A stretch of 64,000 nt of DNA, from the NCBI GenBank assembly GCA_948144175.1, contig CANXME010002470.1:84501-148500 (forward strand). The letters are read 5' to 3'. The notes beneath the pieces were generated by a model that worked only from the letters and a program-made list of their open reading frames with translations, had not been told where the DNA came from and searched no databases. Position 1 is the first letter of the stretch; each line of letters begins with the position of its first letter. This DNA comes from Closterium sp. NIES-65. Its lineage: Eukaryota; Streptophyta; Zygnematophyceae; Desmidiales; Closteriaceae. This document shows positions 23,101-30,503 of this stretch, in pieces. The translations under genes were made by a program, and so were the position numbers.

Positions 23101-23416
23101 CATCCTCGCCTTCTCCATTGGTGCTGCTGCTTTCCTCGTGTGTCTCCTCCCTATAAGACGGGTCATTTCTTTCATCCCTTTCAGTATCAAGTAGTGTTAA
23201 AGCCAGTTGCCCTGCAAACTGGAACGCATTCTCCAGACCACCCTCTACCCCGCGTCCTTCCTGCCATCCCGCTCCTCGTCCTCTACTCACTCGCGATGGT
23301 GATTGCTGGCGAGTCGTGGCCATCGCCATCGCACGCTGCCGCTGTGTTAGCAGTGAGCGGAAGGTCCCCACCTGCATCCGTCTCGGGGATTGCTGCGCTG
23401 AAGCTGCCAGTCCCAC
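20150..23416 (-). pseudogene. LINE ORF2 (RT plus endonuclease), copy B2
   Basis: The N-terminal region (22649-23416) has RGRGR and acidic patches, RRLPPNLCEIFS and RLLLFLPRLTLRQ. RT entry is at 22178-22570 (GVGAGPSGMTFEHL) and 21866-22171 (GGTRPIAIGECLIRLTAKAA). Palm and thumb are at 21159-21710 (YADD at 21627-21638, SRRVAYLTRTTPLHLL). The linker is at 20847-21104. The finger is at 20529-20807 (CDCSKH...NHLFRCGTGKHKTN), followed by the endonuclease near 20200-20500. Stops and frame changes near 20520, 20820, 21130, 21720, 21900, 22180 and 22620 disable it. The residue missing at B1's TGA is Trp here (LIEWMDPQ). Confidence 0.8.
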
Positions 23417-24687
23417 CTACCCCGAAGCCGGCGCCCCCTGCCGCTGGTGTCTCACTGCCTTTGGATCCACTACCCGTGACGAGCGCGGCTCTACCGTCGC
23501 CGCTGCCTGTTCCGCCTGCCCCTGTTGTCGACTTGGACCCTCCGCCTCCCGTCGAGGCTCCTGAACGCGCCGCTCCTGCTGTTCTGTCGTTCATCCCTAT
23601 AAACATTGTAGTACCGCTTGTTGTGGCCGGCCCTGCTGTTGCTCCGCCTGTCCCGGGAGTCCCTGCCTCAGCACCCGCCATTGTTGACCATGTTGCGCCT
23701 GCCGCGGCTGTTGCTTCGTTGCCAATGGCGGAGTCTTCCACCACTGCCGGCCAGGCCCCGGTTGTAGAGCAGGCGGTGGCTGTTACGATGGCTATCCAGA
23801 TAGCTCCCGATCCTGCTCCGCCTGTCGCCGCCCCCCCTGCTCAACGTCCGCCGTCTTCGGGCCGCCGACAGCCTCGGCCCCATTCCCCTGCGCCTCGTGA
23901 CGAGCGCGCGGCGTCGCGGCAGCGCCACGATTCCCCTCGGTGCCGTGGTTCTCAGGCAAACTGGCATGCGACTCGTGGTGGACGTGGTGGGTGGTGGAGT
24001 GGGCGCGGTCATGGTGGTGGCTGGGCGTATGAACAGCCCGTGACGATGCCGGATCTTCAGCGCGCTGTTTCTACTGCGGTGCGCGAGAAGCGGAACGGGC
24101 AGGCAAGCCAGAGCAACTCGCCGCGTGTTGCTCCGCCCCCCGTGCCTCCTCCTCCTGTTGCGCTCCCTGTGCCTGCCGCTCCGCCTCTGCCGGCAGCTGC
24201 TCCGCCTCCCCATGCTCCCTCTGCATTTGCTGTTGCTCCGGCGGGTCATGTGGAGCCCCTGCAGGTTCCTGCTGCTGGTGACGCGCTATCATTCCAGGCG
24301 TGGGCGGGACCTCCTCGAATGGCTGAGGTCCCCGAGGCGTCGCATGGGCAGCTGTGGCGCCTTGCTGAGGGCTTGCGGGCCGTGCACCTGATCCAGGCGT
24401 ACGGTCATGCTGCTCTTGCTTGTGGTGGCTTGCTAGATGGTCGCCAATGGGACGAGTGTCTTAATGCTGCTGACCAGCTCGCGGAGCTGCTAGCGCACGT
24501 GCTGGCTGCGCCCGCGATGGGCGTAATTGCGGGTGTTGGGCAGCTTGATACAGCTGTCTGTGGGCTGCGACGGATTTTGCGCGCAGGCTCTGGAGCCGAT
24601 GTGATCGGCGCAAGCACGGCGGCGGTGCGGGAGCTGCATCGCTCTCTGACTGGGCTCCTGGCAGTTCTTGACGCGGATCAATTCTAG
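23296..24687 (+). CDS. LINE B2 opposite-strand protein (463 aa)
   Basis: This is the only fully open copy of the divergent gene. From ATG at 23296 (MVIAGESWPSPSH, same start as B1) it encodes a long Pro/Ala/Val-rich region to about residue 190, then a Ser/Arg-rich patch with SSGRRQPRPHSP. An RGG-like segment follows (ATRGGRGGWWSGRGHGGGW, residues about 223-245), then TMPDLQRAVSTAVREKRNG, a Pro-rich linker, and a helical domain over the last 120 residues (NAADQLAELLAHVLAAPA, GQLDTAVCGLRRILRAGSG). RGG plus a helical end resembles retroelement ORF1/Gag-like RNA-binding proteins, but this is inference. It overlaps the RT gene's 5' region head-to-head. The frame is also open upstream to 22711, but B1 similarity begins at MVIAG, so I use that start. 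Confidence 0.6.
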   Translation: MVIAGESWPSPSHAAAVLAVSGRSPPASVSGIAALKLPVPPTPKPAPPAAGVSLPLDPLPVTSAALPSPLPVPPAPVVDLDPPPPVEAPERAAPAVLSFIPINIVVPLVVAGPAVAPPVPGVPASAPAIVDHVAPAAAVASLPMAESSTTAGQAPVVEQAVAVTMAIQIAPDPAPPVAAPPAQRPPSSGRRQPRPHSPAPRDERAASRQRHDSPRCRGSQANWHATRGGRGGWWSGRGHGGGWAYEQPVTMPDLQRAVSTAVREKRNGQASQSNSPRVAPPPVPPPPVALPVPAAPPLPAAAPPPHAPSAFAVAPAGHVEPLQVPAAGDALSFQAWAGPPRMAEVPEASHGQLWRLAEGLRAVHLIQAYGHAALACGGLLDGRQWDECLNAADQLAELLAHVLAAPAMGVIAGVGQLDTAVCGLRRILRAGSGADVIGASTAAVRELHRSLTGLLAVLDADQF

Positions 24688-24906
24688 TGCCTGCCTCCTG
24701 CTCCATTGTTGTTTGCGTAGCTTCTAGGCGGTAGGTTTTGCCATTGCTTGTATGCTCCTGAATATACCAACTTGTGCTTGTGGACCCTTGCCGCCCCAAA
24801 AAAAAAAAGAATAATGAAGAGGAATCACGGCCTCTATGGCCTTTATACTAGGGGTAGGGAGGCTAGGGAGGCGAGGAGAGGCTAGAAACGGCTAAGTCCC
24901 TAAATG

Positions 24907-24925
24907 CCTCTCTCTCTCTCTCTCA

Positions 24926-25000
<75 letters not shown>
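24907..25000. repeat. (CT)n microsatellite inside copy D
   Basis: About 94 nt of CT with a CACTTTC interruption near the left end, similar to the tract at 18917-18994. The left flank is the LINE 3' terminal block. The right flank is ORF2 coding sequence (GFRLGL) with no 3' UTR between, so the tract sits on a deletion junction. Confidence 0.85.
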
Positions 25001-25001
<1 letters not shown>

Positions 25002-25003
<2 letters not shown>

Positions 25004-27960
25004 AAAGCCCAAGGCGGAAGCCAAGCGCCACTGCAAACAGTCCGGGTGAGAAGGTGAAGTCGCCCCTCATGGGGATCGCGTGAAGCCAGTCTCCCGCCCC
25101 CACCCCTTGCAGCGCTATGAGCCGGATCACACCCGGCTTGTCCTTCCTCGTGTCACCTACCAGCTCCGCAGCCCTGTCCTGGTTGATATGCCTCGATAGG
25201 ATTAGCTGCAGGTGCCCCTTCCCGTCCCCCTTCTGGTGGTGCGTCTTCTGGACTTCTCGAGCCTGCTCTGGGAGCCGGTTCCAGAGGTCCTGGAGTGTCA
25301 CCCCTCCTCACGCCGCCTCTCCTTCTTCCCTTAGAGCTGAGAGTAGGTCCGCCACGTGCTGCAGAGGGTTGTCATGCTACAGCACTGTTTGTCAGAGCAG
25401 TGTGTTCGCTGCATGCAATGAATCGAGGTATGCCACCAGTGCCTCCGAGAGTGGGTCTATTAGCCCCAGCCCCCCAAGGCAAACTGGCAGCGTCGCCTAG
25501 CGCCACACAAGGCTCTGCTCTATCTCACTAGCCGGTGCGTACATCTGTGCCGCCTTCAGTGCCGTCCAGAGCAGGTCCTCGCTCCAGTCCCGCCATTCCA
25601 CCAGCGGCAAAGTGTCGGCCGGGGTCGTTCGGAGCATGTACGAGATGTGTCGTGACACGCATCTTGAGAGCAGTAGGAGTGCATGTTGCAGGTGCAGTTT
25701 GCTTATGAGAGAGAGTGGCGCCGCCACCATGCCCAGTGCTGCTCGTATGAACCTCCGCCCGTACTCCCTTGTCCCCACTGGGCTTCCAAGCACACGAATG
25801 TCGTCGATCGCCACCACCAATCCTTCTGGGAGCTCGTCAGAGCAACCCGCCGGGCACCACGCCGAGGATTTATCAAGGTTGCACCTCAGGCCGCACTTCC
25901 GTAGGTCCTCCATGATGATGTTGACACCCTTAATCGCTTGTTCCGGAGAGCCGATGATCGTGATGTTATCAGCGTATGCCATCACCACCGTCGAGGGGCA
26001 CATAGCTGCCGCCTTCAGAAAGGTTGGCTGGATGGCCGCCGCAAAGAGCATAGGCCCCAATAGGTCTCCTTGCCGCACCTCGTGAGTGCTCTCGATGTAG
26101 CGTTCTTCGAAGCCCAGATGCAGGAGGAGTCGTGCCGGTGCGCCGTACAGGGTGCGAACCAGCGGGAGGAGTGGCTCGAGCGCAGTCCATTTGAGTGACG
26201 TGAAGAAGCTCTCCCGCTCCACTGAGTTGAATTCATTCTCGATGTCCAGCTGAATCGGAATCCTCGTTGGGTCATCTGCTAGCAGGGCTCGTGTAGTGTG
26301 TATTATAGTCTCTGCTCCTCCTGTCACCACCACACCGAACTGGACTGGGAGGAAGAAGCGGCGAATGCCAGGTGAAAGCTTCTGCAGCGCCGCTTTCACC
26401 GCTATCCTAATGATCGCCTCGCCTATCGATATCGGCCTGACTCCCCCTCCCGGCTTCTCAAGGGCTATCACTCTGGATGGTAGCAGTAGGTCTCTTAGAG
26501 GCTCGCTTAGGTATGTGCTCAGCAACAAATTGACCACCTAGTGCAGAAGTGTGAAGACTTCCCCGTTCACGAGCGTGGGGTCACGCAGGTGTTCAAAGCA
26601 GGTTCCAGATGGTCCGGCCCCGATCCCATTCAGGCACTTAGCTAAAACCTCACGGAACTCATCTATGGCGATTTACAGGGCCGACGAATCATATCCGGTG
26701 ACCCATCCTGGTGTCGCCTGTCCTACCATCGGGTGCTTGGCGCGAAGTGTCGCAAGTGTCGTGGGGGATTGCTCGGCGAGAGGGGTTGACTGTAACGCTG
26801 ACAGCGCTTTCGCCAGGTTCGCCTTCCGTACCAGACCCTCCGCCCTAGCACACATCCCCTCGGGGTCTAGCTGGTCTCTGCTTGGTTGGGGGTTCGGGGG
26901 AATGATGCAGGCTTCCGAGAAAAGCAGCTCCCATTCCTCTTCTTGAAATCGCTGGAGTCTCTTCTCAACCACTGCCCAGTGGTTTCCGGGAACTTGCTCG
27001 GTTTTGGCTCGTAGGGTCAGCCCTCGGTAGGAAATATAGGATTCTCCACGCCCCAGTGCAATTCGGAACTTTCGCGAGTCGTTGCAGGGGGATCGTCATG
27101 CAGTAAGCGTAGAGTCCCAAGATCTTGGGGGGAAGCTTCCGGAACAAGAAGGGTTGTGCGCTGCAGCACAATGGTCGTGGTTTCCATCCTTCCACCTGAC
27201 TCCAGACAACCAAGTTAGCCGCGATGTCTGCTGGCGATCTTGCCTTGCTGGCGGCCTCGTTGGTCTGGGTGCCACGTGACTCACCCTCGTTAGCGTTAGT
27301 CTCGTTTCCCTCCCTCCTTGCCCTTCGATTCTCCTCATTAGTCGGGATACCCTGTTCGTGGTCAAGTGACACATCCTCTGAGTCCCCATACTCTTCCTCC
27401 ATATATTCTTCATCCCCATCGTCCTCGCCTTCATCCATTGGTTCTTCTCCCTGCTGTCTCTCCGGCCTCCCGTGCCTTTCCCACCAGGTACCAGATCTGA
27501 CTTTTTCCCTTGCTATGGCCACCGCTAGACCCCCTCGACCTCGCCTTCCACGCGCGCCTTGTCCGCCGCGTCCCCTCGATGCAGCCGGCTCTCCTCCCCG
27601 TGCCCTCGCAGGCGGGTTTCCCGCTGCTGCCTCAGCCGCGCGCTCTCGTAGCAGCCGCTGCCGCGCCGTTCCCCCTCGACGCCGGTCAATCGCGGTCACT
27701 TGGACCTCCTCCTCCGCTGCCGTGGCATCTTCCGCCTCAGCCTCTCCCTGTTCGGTCGTTTCGCGGGGTCCTCCCGCGTCGTCCCTCGCTCCCGATGACG
27801 GGCTGTCGCCGGCCGCCTCAGCGTGATGTGATTGTGGCGGCGGGGTCTCCTGCTGCGCCCACCCCACTAGGGGCCCCGAGGGGGCAGGTACCAGCCCTGT
27901 TCTGAGCCGCCGCAGACTGCCTATCTGCGGGTGTTGGCGCCTCCCCCTCTGCGTCGCCAA
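25002..27960 (-). pseudogene. LINE ORF2, copy D, lacking endonuclease, YADN palm
   Basis: The N-terminal frame 26965-27960 has an RG-rich run (SRGRGGQGARGRRGRGG), AREKVRSGTWWERHGRPERQ, a long acidic stretch (DEGEDDGDEEYMEEEYGDSE) and RKLPPKILGLYAYC...WRILYFLPRADP. RT entry follows (26673-26972), then the palm at 25497-26537: GGGVRPISIGEAIIRIAVKA, LDIENEFNSVER (motif A, with Ala to Glu in AFN), RQGDLLGPMLF, and YADN at 25965-25976 where YADD is expected. The second catalytic Asp is lost, which should abolish RT activity. The linker 25002-25301 ends at GFRLGL against the (CT)n tract. Further breaks lie near 25310, 26540 and 26970. Confidence 0.85.
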
Positions 27961-29233
27961 CGCGGCCGAGGGAGCCGGTGTATCTCTCCTTACGCGATCG
28001 CACCCATCCTATTCTCCGTGCCCGTGGCCAGTCCTTTCGTCGTCGCCGTCCTCCTCGCCCGCCGCCCTCTGGCCAGGCTCGTCCTCGACCGCAGCTTCAC
28101 GCTCTCGCCGCACAGTCCCAGCTGCTGCAGCTCCCTCCGACCCGGTCCGAGACCACGTCGTCACTCCGATCTGCTTCGGTGGCTTCGGCGCAGTTCGCGC
28201 TGCTGATCCTTCCCTCGTGGCCGCCGCCGTCAGCGCCTAAGTTGGCGCCGCCTCCGCGGGCGCGGCCCCTTGTCCCCGCACACCAGCAGTCTCAGCCGAC
28301 CCCTGCACCTCCCGTTGTTGTTCAGATTCCCGACCCGCCATCTACAACTGGGCCTGGCTCGTCATCGCCGCCGCCACAACCGCTCCTCCACCTCCTGCGC
28401 CGCCCTCATTGGTGCCAATTCTGGTTGCTCTGTTCGCATATTCATACCCACCTCGGTTGGATGTGAATGTGTCGGCGCCGCCTGCTGATCGCGGACTCCC
28501 TCCTCTTGTTCCCCCTCCTTGCGTGCCTCGTTGCCACCATCCCCTTGTGCCTGGTTCTCGTCTCCCAGTGGCCCGGTTTGGATTTGTGAGTCTCTCCCAT
28601 TGTCGTTTCCTCTTTGCTTGTCACGGGATGTTTTCCCCTGCCCGTCGCCCATCTGCCGTGTTTTGCCGTTTCCCTGCCTCCCTTTCTTCTGCAACCCCCC
28701 TTGTCCTGCAGCACCAGCCGGTGCCCGGCCTCTCCCACGGCTACTAGAACGAAGACGAGGTGTCTGGCACTCCTCGTGACCCTGATGTGGATTGGTGGGG
28801 GGTGTTGTGGCCCCACGTGCCGCGCGAGGGGAACTGGGGCACTCCTCCCCCGAGCCCTCCTTGGGGGGAGCCCCGGCCTGGGGATGGGGCTTACCAGTCC
28901 CGCGGGATGCGGTTGTCGGAGGTTGGCCGGTGCGTGACGGAGTTATCTTTCGTGCTTGACCTCCTGCATTATGCCCTTCAGTCGCGGGAGGTTGTGGCCC
29001 GGGATCCGCAGCTGAGCGAGGACCAGCAGAGGCGGGTGCGCCGTGCAGTGTCGAACGCGCTGTGGGATGTTCTTCATCTGCCACTTGAGCCGGAGGACCC
29101 TTTGCTGGACGACGGTCCATGCTTTGCGGCTTTCCGCATGGTAGCCACGGCTGCTGAGGAGTCACCGCCTGGGATCGTCCCTGCCCTCGCGTGTGTGCTC
29201 CGGTGGCTCGGGCGGCGGGTGGAGCGGATGTAG
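27514..29233 (+). pseudogene. LINE D opposite-strand protein, discontinuous
   Basis: The divergent gene starts at ATG 27514 (MATARPPRPRLPRAP). A second frame contains GAPRGQVPALF, matching GAPGSQVPALL of A1. A Pro-rich part follows (28409-28590, YPPRLDVNVSAPPADRGLP). The end at 28760-29233 is a well-formed helical domain: VGRCVTELSFVLDLLHYALQ, LSEDQQRRVRRAVSNALWDV, GIVPALACVLRWLGRR, stop at 29231-29233. Frames do not join directly. GTGAGT near 28591 and a pyrimidine-rich CTGCAG ending near 28710 could bound an intron, but it may equally be a decayed gene. The amino-acid make-up of the last 150 residues is typical of a real protein. Confidence 0.5.
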
Positions 29234-29279
29234 ACGTTGCCTTCGCCTCCTCCTTGGTCCCGGGCTTCTTCTTCCCCAT
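28362..29279 (-). CDS. LINE D minus-strand ORF1 candidate (305 aa)
   Basis: An open frame from an ATG at 29277-29279 begins MGKKKPGTKEEAKATS, resembling the A2 opening. The distal part is basic and polar (KKGRQGNGKTRQMGDGQGKT, DKQRGNDNGRDSQ). No domain is recognised. The first half is antisense to the plus-strand helical domain and is low-complexity there, so that half may be an echo. The second half looks more like a genuine Gag-like basic region. The RT reading frame begins farther downstream. Confidence 0.35.
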   Translation of the reverse strand: MGKKKPGTKEEAKATSTSAPPAARATGAHTRGQGRSQAVTPQQPWLPCGKPQSMDRRPAKGPPAQVADEEHPTARSTLHGAPASAGPRSAADPGPQPPATEGHNAGGQARKITPSRTGQPPTTASRGTGKPHPQAGAPPKEGSGEECPSSPRAARGATTPPTNPHQGHEECQTPRLRSSSRGRGRAPAGAAGQGGLQKKGRQGNGKTRQMGDGQGKTSRDKQRGNDNGRDSQIQTGPLGDENQAQGDGGNEARKEGEQEEGVRDQQAAPTHSHPTEVGMNMRTEQPELAPMRAAQEVEERLWRRR

Positions 29280-29290
29280 TGCGGGGGATT

Positions 29291-29698
29291 TACCTTAGTC
29301 TAGCCCTTTCGGTGTTATGTTTGCATGCTTGTACTGCTCCCCGTGTAACTGCTTCTTTCCCCTCTTGTACTGCTCCCCGTGTAACTGATTACATATTTTT
29401 TTACTAGGGAAATAACTGACTTGACAGTGTCTCATCTGCTTGGTTTATGTCCCCTTTTTGGCTGGCATAGATATATTCCAGCAAATCTCCCATCTGAAGG
29501 CTTTATTTTTCATTTACGGTACCCTAAACCATTTTTTACAAGTTTCTCAATCAGTCTTACATATATTGAAAACCATTTCGTAACAGCTTTGTCCCGAAAT
29601 TTATCGAGGCATCTCAGCTTTTGGCAAATAGTGGCATTTTTTCCCTTTCTGAGCCAGCCTTGTTTCTTGAACTCGAAAACTGGGTTGGGTTGTACTTC
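29291..29698. other. No gene recognised; AT-richer spacer
   Basis: This stretch lies between the LINE cluster and the solo LTR. It contains two near-identical short segments reading CTTGTACTGCTCCCCGTGTA (about 29331 and 29367) and an AT-richer remainder. No protein family is visible. Confidence 0.5.
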
Positions 29699-30049
29699 TG
29701 TTACGAGTGCAATTGAGTGAGCGAGCGAGAATTGCACTATCGAAGCAAAAGTACAACAAGCGAAGGCATGAGCGAAGAACATATAGCGAAACTACAGTGG
29801 TAACGGAAATGTGTGGAAAATGGGGTGCGCGACGGGCCTAGCGCCGAGGTCGGGAAATGTCGAGGCGGAGGTCCGGAGCGCGGGTTACCAACCGAACCGT
29901 GAGGTTGGGTCGCGTCGTGAAAAGTGGCGGTAACAATGTCGAGGCGAGTGTCGCGGGTGGTAAAGGCTTATGGTTGGGTGCTGTTGGCGGGAACAGTGTT
30001 GTACGTGAAAAGCAGGGACGCGAAGTAAGGAAAAGGATTTTTCCTTACA
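29699..30049 (-). mobile_element. Diverged solo LTR related to the gypsy element
   Basis: It starts TGTTACGAGTGCAAT and ends TTTTTCCTTACA, matching the first and last bases of the 327-bp gypsy LTR at 30143. It shares the inner blocks GCGAGAATTGCACT and GCGAAGGCATGAGCGAA. Length is about 351 bp. The flanks ACTTC (29694-29698) and AATTC (30050-30054) form a 5-bp target duplication with one mismatch. No internal region is attached, so it is a solo LTR of an older relative. Confidence 0.75.
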
Positions 30050-30142
30050 AATTCCCGCTTCTACCCTTCGCCACACCTGTTTTACGAAATTTTCTGTCGG
30101 CACCCTTCGCAAACCTAAGCTCAACTTTAGTATGAAAGTTAG

Positions 30143-30469
30143 TGTTACGGGTGCAATGAATCGAGGTAGCGAGAATTGCACTAAGGTGTCAAACGAGTAC
30201 AAAATGTGAGCGAAGGCATGAGCGAACATTTATACGCGAAACATGCAAAACGGTAACGCGGTGCGTGCGAGCTTGCTAGTGCTACGCTGGAGCGAGGCTC
30301 GGGCTAGTCCCGAAGCGTAGGCCGATACGGCCATGCCAGCAGTGCGAGGTTTGGTAAAACAGTGCGCGCGAAGTCGGCGAAGTTCCGTTAGCAGTAACGG
30401 GCGAACAATCGGCTGTTGCTGTACGCGATGTAGTCGGCTCCGTAAGGAATGCCGAGAAAATTCCTTACA
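30143..30469 (-). repeat. Gypsy 3' LTR
   Basis: It is 327 bp with TGTTACGG/CCTTACA ends (TG...CA) and appears identical to 35337-35663. It provides the 3' end of the minus-strand transcript. Confidence 0.95.
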
Positions 30470-30472
30470 CTA

Positions 30473-30486
30473 CCCCCCCCCCCCCC
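30473..30486 (-). other. Gypsy polypurine tract
   Basis: G14 on the minus strand lies three bases inside the 3' LTR, the expected place of the plus-strand DNA primer. It overlaps the gypsy UTR and follows the pol stop at about 30504. Confidence 0.8.
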
Positions 30487-30503
30487 TCAAGAAGCCCCCT
30501 CCG

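Larger units (their letters stand above)
20141..24812 (-). mobile_element. RLE-type LINE, copy B2
   Basis: A near full-length subfamily B copy, more diverged than B1 and B3. The RT gene is on minus (20150-23416) and the divergent gene on plus (23296-24687). The 5' end lies at an A11 tract (24798-24808) immediately before the 3' terminal block of copy D. RT-strand genes are broken while the plus-strand gene is fully open. Confidence 0.75.
24813..29290 (-). mobile_element. RLE-type LINE, copy D (internally deleted)
   Basis: It holds a 3' terminal block (24813-24906, with GGCCTTTATA and AACGGCTAAG as in copy C), an expanded (CT)n tract, then directly RT-linker coding at 25001, RT, N-terminal ORF2 region and 5' genes up to about 29290. 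The inner 3' UTR, finger and endonuclease are missing at the (CT)n junction. It is the most diverged subfamily present at full 5' length. Confidence 0.7.

Noticed and set aside
22711..23295. Upstream extension of the B2 plus-strand protein to 658 residues
   Set aside because: It is antisense to conserved RT-protein motifs (PPNLCEIF, FLPRLTLRQ) and has no counterpart upstream of MVIAG in B1.
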